A DNA stretch of 64,000 bases, from the NCBI GenBank assembly GCA_016808115.1, contig JAEQBH010000130.1, positions 62,001-126,000 of the forward strand, given 5' to 3'. Made by a program: the position numbers and the translations under genes. This DNA comes from Tetrastigma voinierianum (lineage: Eukaryota; Streptophyta; Magnoliopsida; Vitales; Vitaceae). Below, piece after piece: positions 22,701 through 33,490 of this stretch; the stretch's first letter is position 1, and every line of letters starts with the position of its first letter. The notes under the pieces are model-generated. The model did not search any database, was not told the origin of the DNA, and saw only the letters and a program-made list of their open reading frames with translations.

Positions 22701-23700
22701 AACTTTGATACGAGTACCACTACGAATCTGACTAATCGAGTGCGCCTCTTGCCTCACGCACCCTACCCGCGACCTCTACCGGGTGTTGTGCGCCACCTCT
22801 GCTGAACCACTCCTACCCGGCTGGCCAGGACCGGCGGTGCACAGGGTAGATGCTCTTGTACCTACCTCGAGTCTCACAACTACTAGTGTAGACGGTCGGA
22901 TAAAGTGATGACCTTCCTGTCATAATGGAAACATCTGTCATGTTCATCACGCACTCTCAGGGATCTTATCTCGGCGTGTAGGGCCTGATGGAAGATGATC
23001 TGAATCTGCCCGCCTCTTAGAATTTGGCGGTGATCGACGGGTCCACTGGTTGAATCTTTGCTCCTCGATCCTGAGCCTCTATCATTGGTCCCTTCTTTCC
23101 TTTCTTTCTACTAGGCGGCGGGGTCTAGGCGATAGTCTTGGGAGCACCTCTCTTAACATTACGGCCGCCCTGAGGTTAGGCCCCAAGAGCTGTCCTTTCT
23201 ACCTTTAGTGCAGCCTCAAACTTTTCATAACATTGCTGCTTGCTTTGCTTTTGCTATATCCTAGTAAACAAGGGAAACCTGTGTCTCTACCGTGCCGGTG
23301 GAAGGTCCACATCACCTTTTTTCGGTAATTATGGTGGAAAGACCTCATGTCTACGTCACCATATAATAGCTAGAAAGCTAACCCTATCTAACCATAAGTA
23401 CCACGCCTACGGGTCTGGAATTGCCATCATAAGTTTTAGCCTTTAATTTAGAGCGCGTTCTATCATGCCCTACATATTACGGAGGCTCCGGGTGTCGACG
23501 GGTAGGCTGGCTGTAACAATCTGTATAACACGATCCATCGTCCAGGTGTGCCGCCACACGAGTCTGCGACCCTCGATGGTTCCTGGCACGGGTGATTCAT
23601 TGAAGCATCTTCCAATCTAGGGGTGTGCTCGACATATCTCTCTGGTGGTGCCTCCGGTGTGGAAGTCCTAGATTGACCTCTACGACCTCGTCCAGACATA
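22701..23700 (-). pseudogene. Chromo-1 gag remnant
   Basis: The start is taken at the minus-strand ATG at 23700 (MSGRGRRGQSRTSTPEAPPE), about 160 bases after the PBS. The N-terminus is basic and Gly/Arg-rich, as in Del/Tekay gags. A stop ends this frame near 23463. The gag core and zinc knuckle farther on are too damaged to read. Confidence 0.6.
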
Positions 23701-23860
23701 ATGTTGTGAATTTCAAGATTAAAAGATTCAATGACACTTTTCAATATTTGATGCATGCAAGGATTTAGCAAAACAATGTAGGTTGCAATAGGAAAATCAT
23801 TATAAAAAAACAAATTCTATAGGAAATACTATGAAGCGTGCAGCAGTGACTATCGTAAAG

Positions 23861-23875
23861 CGCCTACGATACCAA
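23861..23875 (-). promoter_or_regulatory. Degraded primer-binding site of Chromo-1
   Basis: The minus strand reads TTGGTATCGTAGGCG, close to TGGTATCAGAGC, two bases from the LTR edge. This is the initiator-Met tRNA type. Confidence 0.7.
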
Positions 23876-24710
23876 GTTGACAAACCCCTTCCTAGTGTGA
23901 AATCTGTAGGCAACTCCACAGTAACCTCCAGTGAAACTATTTCGGTAGCAAGTTTCCCATGAAGCTAAGCGGGTTAAAGCTGCTTTGACGTATTTGGAAA
24001 ACGTGGGTCATAAAATTTTTCACTTTTCTATCAAAATCACACCTTTAGATTTAGCGAATATCCGGCAGCATAACGATTGCACGGTGGTTAAGCCCAAAAT
24101 ACAAAATCACCTGTATAAAACAATATACACTCCCAATGTTTTCGAATGTCGACTCTGTGATAAGGACCTGCGGTCCTCGTAAATATAAGATAAGGATCGA
24201 TCGACATAATTTTTATATGACTTTGTTTTCTGAAACCATGCATGCATATTTACAACGATATTTACATATACAAAATGCCACACAGCTTTTACTTTTTAAT
24301 TTACACCTTATCTTATATATAATCACAACCGGCGTCTGGGAGCGAGGATCTGGAAGATGCTGAACTGACAGCTGCGCGCGAAAAATTATTTTAAAACTAA
24401 GCGTGGCCGAAAGCGAGTACCGGTGAAGTCTTATAAGTTCTAAATGCTGCTGTTCTTTGTTTGTACCTCCCGATATGAAAATCTGTACATAAATGGTTGT
24501 AAGCTGTTTATAAAGCGAGTTTGCTATAGAAAACCATTTACAGCCCCATTTCTGTGCTAAGCTAATTAAAACTATTTTACAACTGGCAGCGTTACGAAAA
24601 CTATTCACAGCTGTGGCTTATTTGATGGTAGTTAATATCACAGTGCTATACGCCAAATCAGAGTACCAACCATTGTGGCCCATTTGCGAATACCACAGAC
24701 GTGATGCCCA

Positions 24711-24842
24711 CGGAACCTCGAACAGCATGGTAGTGAACCTCGGAACACTACCCGATTAATATGGTCCGGTGAACACGGCGGGATCTATATAGCATAATGG
24801 AACCTCGGAACCAAAATGCTTGTGAGGGAACCTCGGAACCAA
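24711..24842. repeat. GAACCTCGGAAC words in the Chromo-1 5' LTR
   Basis: Copies at about 24712 (one base short), 24734, 24799 and 24828 match the spacing of the four copies in the other LTR. Confidence 0.7.
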
Positions 24843-24909
24843 CACCTCATCGCTATGTACTAAGTCAGCGCGCTAACTATATACCTCGAATGTGCAGATG
24901 GCAACTCAC

Positions 24910-24923
24910 TATATAAATATATA
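24910..24923 (-). promoter_or_regulatory. TATA-like element in the Chromo-1 5' LTR
   Basis: Same TATATATTTATATA block as in the 3' LTR. In this copy it would be the promoter that drives the element. Confidence 0.45.
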
Positions 24924-26504
24924 CTAGATCTAACCCCTAATTGCCGACCGAGAGCGATATAGTTAGTCATAATATCATGTATAGCCACTGTCAAAATACA
25001 TATGTGCGGAGCGAGCTATGCCATCTAGGGTTTTGCTAAACCAGATGGCTTGTTTCTTAAATATTAATCGAACTTTTAGAGTATAACAATTGGGAGGTAA
25101 AAAAAATGTTTTATAAATCTATATTTTCAAAGCACTTTACAAACTTGTAATTTAAACACTTCGTTTTAGAAAATGATTTTGAGTACTCACCTTTTTCTCA
25201 CGACTAATTTTCTTTCAAATCTTGTCAAGCACTCTAGATTCTCGTCGGATGCTCAAATCGCCTACACAATCCATCTGAGAATGCAATGCCTCAGTTTAAC
25301 GTTTTAACCATAAAACATACACGAACTTTCAAAATGATTTATATCGAGCGAACGATTCTAACAAAACTTTCGTGCTGGTCCCATTCGATAAGGACATCGA
25401 TAATATGATGTAAATTTACGAAATGTCCCTACATTAAATGCCCCACATAAAAACTATACGGTTGCTTAAGCTTTTATTTCGAGACTTTCATAGAGTCTAA
25501 AAATACCAGAAACATTTCGAAAATTATGTGAACTTGTCAGGCTCTGGCTCCACATTTCAGCCAAAAGCTGTCCAAACTTGAGTCCCAAATTCAGCCACTA
25601 TTTGTCAGGAACACAATCGAAAATTCACAAAAATTCCTAATTCAATCAGAATTTTGGGATTGAAGTTTACGACATTCACGACCTCTAAGAAAATTTCAAA
25701 CCATTACATAACCTTTAGGCTTGAAATAACACAAGTAGACAAATTTTCTACCTTTTAAAGTTTGACAAAAAAGACTAAGATATTGGTACCTATCTTTGTG
25801 GCTCTCTTACGCATTAGTCAACTTTGCCTTCTGCTTTGATGAAAGTCTACGGTCCAATTTTCTTAAATCAGAGAAAGAATCAAAGAGAGAAAATATAAAA
25901 ATAAAATCTCTGCCGTCGTCTACGTAAGTCTATTGATCCAAAAGCTTTGTTTTTTTGTTTTTGTTTTTATGTGGGACCACATGTCCCTTTTATTCCACTT
26001 CTTTATCCGTTTTGACCCTAGAAACAATTTATTTTTGTCTAAACTTTCAATTTCATTTATCCTAATTGAATATTCTTTAAATATTTTCCATTTTCGAAAT
26101 TTTCAAAAATTAGTTTTAAGTTTCATTCTACTTGAATCGCCTAGAAATCGTAAAATATTCGACATCTCAGAATTAGAAACCAAACACTACAGAGTCACTA
26201 GATTTCACGAGGCAGATTTACTTAGCCTTGATCCATTCGATCATTGATATCTAGAGAATTTTTTAGGCTTCCCTGAACAATTTTGGTAATTTATTATTAT
26301 TATTATCCTTTTAAAATTCCATAATTGGAATTTCACCCCTCCACTTTCCTTAATTGCAAAAGTGCCATAATTCTTTGAAAACTTTATAATTTCACTCTTA
26401 AAACAACTTTCAAAAATTTTATTATGACACTAAAATAATTAAGGAAGCCCTTGGTGCACATACGGTTACACATACCATACACCCTCTCGGGATGGGGTGT
26501 TACA

Positions 26505-26804
26505 CTAAAGTTCCTGGTAGAAAAGCTAATCAAGGCAAGACTCCTTACGAGGTACCTCAGAGAAGTTGATCAAGGGGTGGAGTCGGGGCAGCCCATAGGG
26601 AGAATTACAACCAATCTGGCTACTCCTTCAAAGCCAAACCAGCCATAAATTATATACTAGGAGACCCGACTGATGATTAGTATAAAGAGACTCGTCAGAG
26701 CAGCTACGGTTAAGGCTAAGGTGAATGTTGTCCACACAAAGAGCAGCCACGGAGAAGTTGAGCCAGTAAATGGCCCCATATCCTTTCCTCCAGTTAACCC
26801 GAAC
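26505..26804 (+). pseudogene. Tat-2 gag C-terminal end and linker
   Basis: After the junction the frames read KVPGRKANQGKTPYEVP, then YILGDPTDD near 26653 and, in the frame of the 26673-26855 open stretch, VRAATVKAKVNVVHTKS. ILGDP-like wording just before protease is usual at the gag-protease border of Tat elements. The gag core is missing. Confidence 0.55.
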
Positions 26805-27290
26805 AAGGTCATTATGCCTCACTACGATGCCCTAGTACTCACCCCTCTGTATTAATGGTTTTGATGTGCACGAGTCTTGGTGGATTCGAGGCGACTTGGT
26901 AGATTCTGCGGCTTCAGCCTTCCTCGGATGAAGCTCTCTCACGGCATGCTAAATTCAATGGAATGAATCCTCTTTGGCTACAATGGGGCAACTACAACGA
27001 CACTGGGAGATATCACACTCCCTGTGACAACCGGGCCGGTCACTCAACGAGTTTTGTTTTCAGTCGTCGAAGACTTGGGACCTTATAATACCATAGTGGG
27101 CTGGACATGGCTGCACTCCTACACTCCATGAAGGCAGTGTCGTCAACATACCACCAAATGGTAAGCTATTTGATCTTGCGAGGCGAGTCGACCTTTTTGG
27201 GCAACCGGTGGCTGACAATTCTATCAATGATACTGCATAAACAAAGGGGAAACCTGATTCCAAACTGACCTGCCGAACGATCTTACAGCC
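26805..27290 (+). pseudogene. Tat-2 protease remnant
   Basis: VIMPHYDALVLTPLY (26811-26855) is followed after a stop by CARVLVDSRRLGRF (26862-26903), then DITLPVTTGPVTQRVLFSVVE and LGPYNTIVGWTWLHS at about 27010-27120. The VLVDS should continue with Gly in an active aspartic protease (DSG). Here the third residue is Arg, so the active site is altered. The YNTIVGWTWLH block is the usual second half. Confidence 0.75.
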
Positions 27291-27599
27291 TCCCCTGGAC
27301 GATCTTACACCCGCATAGCAATCACAGTATGCCTCCCAAATCAGGGCGAAATAAAAGAACTCGCTGGCTGTGGACCCATTGGAAGAAGTGGACTTGGGCG
27401 GAATTCGGAAGAGATTTACCTATGTCTAGCTCTCTCCTATCAATGAAAAGAGAGCACGAGTTACATTCAGTATTGCGCAACATTGATGTATTCGCTGGAA
27501 CACTCACGACCTCGATATGGATGACATCAGGTGGCTTCTCACAAGGCGAACGTCCTCCCCCTTTGCGCCAGGCTGCTTTGAGGCAAAGGGTAGACGGTT

Positions 27600-28204
27600 C
27601 TGAACCGTACAGTCGGCTGAGACGGATGTAAACAATCTTTTAGTGGTAGGGTTTATGAGGGAGGTGAAGTATCCCGAATGGCTAGCCAATGTGGTGGTGG
27701 CACCAAAAAAATGTGGCAAGTGGCGCGTATGTGTAGACTACACTGATCTCAATGAAGTATGTCCCAAAGATAGCTTCCCCTTGCCATGCATAGATCAAAT
27801 TGTGGATGCAACAGCTAGGCATGGCATTCTGTCGTTTCTGGACTCCTTATCCGAATACCATCATATTCCTATGCACCCACCTGACGTGGAGAAAACAGCC
27901 TTCATCACGCCCCATGGATTGTATTGCTACAACGTAATGTCATTTGGTCTAAAAAACGCAGGGGCAACTTATCAAATGATGGTGACCAAGATATTCCGAC
28001 CCCTGATAGGTAAATCCATGGAGGTTTATATCGATGATATGCTCGTAAAATTGAACACCCTGACCACACAATGCATTTACAAGAAACCTTTGAGTTATTG
28101 TGAAGACACGACATGAAACTTAACCATTTGAAATGCGCTTTCGGGGTCAGCTCGAGCAAATTCCTAGGTTTTATGGTAACACATATGAGGATAGAGGCTA
28201 ATCC
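27600..28204 (+). pseudogene. Tat-2 reverse transcriptase, partly open
   Basis: The frame 27643-28071 is open and has a nearly complete palm: GFMREVKYPEWLANVVV, KCGKWRVCVDYTDLNEVCPK, FLDSLSEYHHIPMH, EKTAFITPHGLYCYNVMSFG, LKNAGATYQMMV and MEVYIDDMLVK. VYIDDML keeps both Asp residues, and the DSLSEY block keeps the first Asp. After a frame change near 28070, GFMVTHMRIEANP (about 28170-28206) marks the thumb. Sequence then jumps to the integrase C-terminus. Confidence 0.9.
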
Positions 28205-28356
28205 CAACCCAGCAGACGGGAAATTCCAGGCCAATTAGGAAGGACCATACACGGTGGTTCGAGTAGGGACAACTGGGTCTTATACGTGGAGCAAACTAGA
28301 CGAGACTATTGTTCCTAGGATGTGTAATGTCATGCATCTTAAGAAGTGCTATCAAT
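28205..28356 (+). pseudogene. Tat-2 integrase C-terminal end, joined to RT by deletion
   Basis: PADGKFQAN, a stop, then EGPYTVVRVG and VMHLKKCYQ before the stop at 28357. The EGPY box and the LKK(C/Y)YQ end belong to the extreme C-terminus of Tat integrase. RNase H, the second RNase H and the integrase core, roughly 3 kb, are missing between 28204 and 28205. Confidence 0.75.
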
Positions 28357-28429
28357 AGTGTATTCTTTGAGGAGTTTACCATCAATAAAAGATTGTTCTC
28401 TACACATTTCCTCTTAAAACCTACAATTG

Positions 28430-29245
28430 CTTCTTTCTAAAAGTCCAGATATGGTTGTTGTCCTACTGGCGTTCTAAAAGTCCAAATATGGTTGTTGTCC
28501 TACTGGTGTTCTAAAAGTCCAGATATGGTTGTTGTCTAACAGCATTCTAAAGAGATCGAATATTTGTTGCCCCTCTTTGGCGCTCTAAAAGTCGGATGTG
28601 GTTGTTCTCTGCGGCTTTCTAAAAGTCGATGCGTGGTTGGCGCCTGGCAGCGCTCCCAAAACGTCCAGATATAGTTGATGTCGTGTTGGCACATAAAAAG
28701 CCCAGTCATGGTCGATGTCTTGCTGGCACATAAAAATTCCAGTCATGGTTGAAATCCCTTTAGGAGCTTAAAAAGCCCAGTCATGGTTGATGTCCTGCTA
28801 GCACATAAAAAGTCCAGTCATGATTGATGCCCTGATGGCACTTAAAACATCTAAATATGGTTGATGTCCTGCTAGCACATAAAAAGCCCAGTCATGGTTG
28901 ATGTCCTGTTGGCACATAAAAAGTCTTGTCATGGTTAACGCCCTGTTGGCGCTTAAAACGTCCAGATATGGTTGATGTCCTGCTAGCACATAAAAAGCCC
29001 AATCATGGTTGATGTCTGGCGGCGCGCAAAAAGTCGGTCATGGTTGATATCCTGGTAGCGCATAAAAAGCCTTCGGTCATGGTTGTTCTTACGGCGCATA
29101 AAGTGCAGACATGGTTGATGTCCCTGCGGCACATAAAAAAGTCCGGTCATGGTTGGCCTTCTGCTAGCGCTTAAAACGCCGGACATGGTTGATATCACGC
29201 CCACTTTTTATAGAAGTCCAGCTATGGTTGTTGCCCTATTGGCAT
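28430..29245. repeat. Tandem array, about 22 copies of a 37-bp unit
   Basis: The unit reads roughly AAAAGTCCAGTCATGG then TTGATGTCCTGCTGGCACAT. Successive landmarks at 28443, 28480 and 28517 fix the 37-bp period, which continues to about 29245. The first three units say GTTCTAAAAGTCCAGATATG. Later ones switch to GCACATAAAAAGCCCAGTCA, and mixed forms alternate in the middle, suggesting higher-order homogenisation. It starts about 75 bp after the integrase stop. Open frames on the minus strand with repeating DINHD or GHQPYLD are translations of the repeat, not genes. Confidence 0.9.
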
Positions 29246-30995
29246 TTTCAAAATAAAAGAAAATGGGAGCCTAGGCAAAGCTGTTGTCATGAAGGGGTTT
29301 TTATCAAAACGTGGAGTGAGCGCGAGGTTACAAGGGTAATATGCATTTGGCGACCTGGGCCCTCCTTCAAAATCTCCTAAAAACAACCCAAAACAAATAT
29401 GAAGGAAAAGTCAGCCTTGCTCCTCTACAATGCCCCTCACCCAGAGACCTCAGGTCGTTTTCAATAGAATGTACTATCTCTGTGACCTTGGCTTTTGTTG
29501 ATTATTGGTCGGGGGGCACCCGGTCGCAAAAAATATGGAGGAGGTGGGTTGGCGAGTCGGGCATGCCCGCGAGATCAGCAATTGGAATTAAGCTCACGGA
29601 TGCCATGTTTGAACATACAACAATAAAGTAGCCATAAGTGAGAATTTACTCAAGGGCTTACGGTAGTCTTTACGCTATAGCTTCCTTGTCCTTCCCTTTG
29701 GGAATGGAGAGCCGGGCCGCCGTCTCACGAATGTCCCGAGGCTCCGGTAAGGCAGCGTCCGCTCGGCCAGCGGTGAGCGACCTCGGCCTCCACCCCTCAC
29801 CTTTAGTCTTCCTCTGCGGCCGCGGGCATCTCGCGTCTGGCAGGTCATTTACGCCCCTTGCCTTGGCCTCGCTCATTCTTGTAGGCGCCCGAATGAGTCG
29901 TTTAGCCTCCTATTTGGCCTCGTCCCTTTTCTTCTCCACCCATTCAATCCTTACTACACTAGCTTTGGCTTCTTGCTTCCAATGTTTCAACTTGGACTCT
30001 ACCTTGGCCAAGAGCGTCTAGATAATGTGGAAAGCGGCTAATTGGAGCACTGCATGAAAGATCTCTCATCGTCCCAGTCGAATTTGAAACCACTATCTTG
30101 GTGAACCATGTTGGGATGGTCGTCGCCTTTGTAAAGAGAAGCTCTGATAAAATTACCACGCAAAGATATCAACCAAGAAAAGCAGCACGTACTAGTTCAA
30201 CTGATTGGTGAAAGTCATGGTTGTGGATGAACATCCCGTCCTCGACCACCGACTGGAAAGCCTCCTTACTCAAATAGACAGGGAACGAGATGGAATACTA
30301 CTCTAAGCGAGCCGCCACTGGTACCCGAAAGTAATTCGGATAGAGGTCGTGCATTTGCACGACCTGAAACTCTGCCTGGTTAAAGGGGCTCCAACGATGG
30401 ATAATCTCCCGAGCACCCTTTAAATCAGGGGAAACCATACCCGTCAAAGGATAGATCCTCTCATGAGGAGGAACGTACGTGCTCAACAGCACCTAGTCAG
30501 GCAGCTTTCTCCTACTAGGTGCAGAATTTGCAGGTTTAGGTGGGGGTAGCGAAGCGGCATTTACGAGGGGCCACTGCGATTTCGTCTGCTAGGACCCCGT
30601 GAGGGTCCTCCTCCCAGGGTGCTTGTCCTCAGGGCGCCTTCGAAACCGGTTGATCATTGGTGGCATTTCGATTAGAGAGTCATAGGATTGTGCTCAGATC
30701 CTTCTCAGCCTCTTCATCTGGCGAAGACCACCTTAAACGCTTCCCATCATATGTGGGAGCGGGCTCATCCTCCGAATTCGCAAGTCGCTTTTGCATCCGT
30801 GTATGAAACCGGTAATGGCTTTATGGACATCTCTCTTCCTCGACAAAATCATTGAAGCTATGCGGAGCTAATCCCGCAACCTTAGGCCGACGCATTTATT
30901 TAGTTTACTTGGCCCCCTCTTTATCTAGGGTTTCCTTCTTTTCCAGCTGGGGCGAGCCCTTGCCCGAAGTTGGGGCTTAGTGATCCAAACAAACC
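29246..30995 (-). pseudogene. Antisense extra ORF region of Tat-2
   Basis: On the minus strand, pieces in order are: an acidic/basic stretch near 30780-30540 and a VPPHERIYPLTGMV block at 30474-30433. GAREIIHRWSPFNQAEFQVV and MHDLYPNYFRVPVAARLE follow at 30406-30298, then EAFQSVVEDGMFIHN near 30270-30220. A charged tail is seen with LPDARCPRPQRKTKGEG near 29840 and KGKDKEAIA near 29670. The layout (compact N-terminal block, charged tail) and its position between array and 3' end, opposite to pol, copy the Tat-1 antisense ORF. I do not recognise a named domain, and the two ORFs are not obviously alike in sequence. Many stops. It could also be part of another insertion. Confidence 0.4.
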
Positions 30996-32462
30996 TCCCT
31001 AAGGCCCTTGTGGCAGCCTCCGCTCAGTCTTCCTGAGCGGCAACTGCCCTAGAAGAGCTACCCAGTCTAAACTTGCAAAGGTTGGGGAGAACGAAGTGCT
31101 CTCCCTTAATAAGCTCTGCGAACCTTGGTAGGGAGCAGCGGGATGATGTAAGGAAGGCCTGCGGACTGACTCTTACGAGTTCCTCGCTATCGGCGAGGCT
31201 TCGTGGTGTGCTTTCTTTGCCCTGCATTATCTCCGGTAATTACTTTGATGTTCTTCAGGCCAACCTTCTCTATTCAATTGACCAGCCGGCCTCGCCTGCG
31301 CTTACTTGGATAACATTAGGAAAAGCAATGTATGTCAAAACATGAATCGTCTCGGAGGACATGATTTGAAATCGAACTCATACCAACTTGGAAATGTAAG
31401 AGATCGATTCACATCGAATGGAAGCCTCGGAGAGTTGGGCCTCTCATACCCTGAGCCCTGGCCGGGGCAGCCCCCTTCTGTCTACATCATGGGGAGTCGG
31501 GAGCCCGATTACGGTGTAGCCGGGGACTATGGTAGGCATAGGCAGTGGCCCTTGGTCCTGGCAGCGTGTGAGTGAAACATATCTCTACTAGCGAAATATC
31601 AAACTAGTAGAAAGTTAGAAAGCATCTTTATAACAGATTAAAATCAAAAAAAACACATTTGGATGAATAAGCGTGGGAGGGCAGGGTGATGTGAAGCTAC
31701 GACGTGAAAGCGACGGAGTCAATTGCTGACTGCTCCGGGTGAAGAGACAAGGTTATCACTTTATCTACCGGTAAACTGGCCAGGCCCGTTCGATGATTCT
31801 AAACTAACGCCATTAAGGATATGGAAAAAAGACCTCAGTTCCTCCATGGACATAGAAGACACAAAGTACGCTCCGCGATGGTAACTCAGTGGACCCCTTC
31901 ACACGTGCTAACCCTGATTAGTGGAAGTTTCATCTCTTGGCCTCTCATCATTTCTGAAAATAGCAAGGCAGAAGGGGATGAAGCTGAGAGGATCTCTTGG
32001 CAAGCAATCATGGACAACTGCCTTAGGCGAGCTACCGAAAATTGATGGGACACACCTAAGAATGAGTATGTCCCAAAACTTTGCATACAATTCTGTCGTT
32101 GGGACCTTCTGGCTTGAAAAATACGCGTGTGAAGACAAGCGTGTCGGGAACTGAATAGATCCATTACAAAGGTGCCTACGTAATTGAGCCATACTTGATT
32201 GCCCAGAAAAACAAGGAAGAATTAAAGTTACAAAGAAAAAGAAGAGTTTGAGACACTTCGCTTGAAAGCTCTCTAGAGATGCCTTGCTTGAAGGCTCTCC
32301 AAAGACACTTTGCTTGAAGGCTCTCTAAAAACGCTTCGTTCGAAGGCTTTCCTTCTCTCAGCCATACACCTTAGCAGCTTTTTACCTCTAGGGCGCTAGC
32401 ACGGGGCACCTAGCCCAGTATAGAACCACGAAGAAGGCTGACCTCATGTCGAGCCACCTTAA
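30996..32462. other. Distal Tat-2 region, no domain recognised
   Basis: GC-rich to about 31570, then mixed. Short open frames on both strands (for example 31024-31227 minus, 31073-31345 plus, 31821-32045 plus) have no family resemblance. It ends at the Chromo-2 LTR. Confidence 0.4.
32252..32358. repeat. Short tandem repeat, four copies of about 27 bp
   Basis: Units of the form CTTGCTTGAAGGCTCTC followed by TAAAGACA occur at about 32256, 32283, 32310 and 32337. Confidence 0.8.
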
Positions 32463-33490
32463 CGCCCAATACCACAGATTTTTATAATAAAATTGTCTAT
32501 ATTCGGGTATAATTGGGCTTGACTTAGGTATTTTAAGGGTAGATGAATATTGATTAAATGATTATTGAATCAATAAACCCAAGTGAGAAAAAGAAAAATA
32601 TGGGGGAAATTGTAAAATGGGGACCCTAGGGTCCAATTGTAAATAAGTTTATATGTCTAAGTAAAGCCTGGAGACTTAAATGAGAATAATAGAAATTGAG
32701 GACCTAAATATAAAAGAAATAAAGGAAAAAGAAAAAAATCAAGGAAAGGGCATGGCATGTAGGAAAGTGGGAGGAAGTTTCCTCCTTTTTTAAAATCTGA
32801 TTTAAGTGATCCATAAGGAAGAAAAGCAGAGAAAAGGGAGAGTTGGGAAACCATCTTTCTCTCTAGATTTTCCGACAGTGGGACCATAGGTCTTACGTGA
32901 GGCAAGAAAGTCCTTCCTCGCGTGACAGAGCTACAAGTAGAGGCGAGTAGGCCAGAGTTTCGACAACATCCAAGAGGTAGGTCTTCTCCTACTTGGCCAT
33001 CTTCTACCCTAAGGAATGTTGGGTGGTTATCTTGCCTTAGGGGAATGTTTGGTTGCATTTTAAACCATGGGAAGGCACACACATGAGTGGCATTGTTAGT
33101 GCACGACTAACCCGAACCTTAGAGCTGATTTTGAATTTACAAAGTGAAGGGAATTTGGTAGTACGTCCTTCTATTAAATTGTAGCCACATCAATTAACTT
33201 GATGTTGACTTTTTAATTCTCGATTTGGACCTCTGTAGACTAAGTTATAGTCTTTTACTGAGGTCAGCCTAAATCACAAAGTTTGGAGTGGGTTACGCCA
33301 ATTCGGGTCAACTAGTCAGACTTTAGAACGGGTTTTTGGGTCAGAAATAAAGAGAATTTGGAAATAAGTCCTTCTGTGAAATTGTAGCCACATCAATTAA
33401 ATTGATGTTAGGCTTTTGAATTTCTATATTCGGACCACTGTAGACCAAGTTATGGTCTTTTTACTCTGAAACCGATCAAATGGGTGAAGG

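Larger units (their letters stand above)
16583..26504 (-). mobile_element. Chromo-1: chromodomain Ty3/gypsy element (Del/Tekay-like)
   Basis: Two long direct repeats (16583-19272 and 23878-26504) bound 4.6 kb of internal sequence. On the minus strand the LTRs begin TGTAACACCCC. The internal part has a PBS similar to TGGTATCAGAGC (23875-23861), gag, protease, RT, RNase H, integrase with a chromodomain-like tail, and a purine tract (AAGGAGGGAGGATT) just before the 3' LTR. LTRs over 2.5 kb, the Met-type PBS and the chromodomain point to the Del/Tekay group. Every coding domain is broken. I see no matching 5-bp duplication at the outer ends, where the flanks belong to two different Tat elements. 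Confidence 0.85.
23878..26504 (-). repeat. 5' LTR of Chromo-1
   Basis: Partner of 16583-19272. On the minus strand it starts TGTAACACCCC (26504) and ends TTTGTCA (23878). It shares the TATA-like block (24910-24923), the GAACCTCGGAAC words and the pyrimidine-rich end. It is about 60 bp shorter than its partner through scattered indels. Confidence 0.9.
26505..32462 (+). mobile_element. Tat-2: 5'-truncated Tat-lineage element with tandem array and antisense ORF
   Basis: It begins abruptly at the Chromo-1 end inside gag. It then has protease, RT with YIDD, a deletion to the integrase C-terminus, an array of 37-bp repeats, and an opposite-strand ORF region. The plan mirrors Tat-1, which lies in the opposite orientation on the other side of Chromo-1. 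There is no 5' LTR or PBS. A probable 3' LTR lies beyond Chromo-2 at 48995-49590, so Chromo-2 likely sits inside this element. All frames are damaged, though less than in Tat-1. Confidence 0.7.

Noticed and set aside
28798..29204. Minus-strand repetitive proteins (GHQPYLD or DINHD repeats)
   Set aside because: They arise from the 37-bp array. Unit length is not a multiple of 3, so the frame rotates and no stable protein is implied.
28430..29245. CRISPR-like array
   Set aside because: Whole units repeat without unique spacers, and the context is a plant retroelement.
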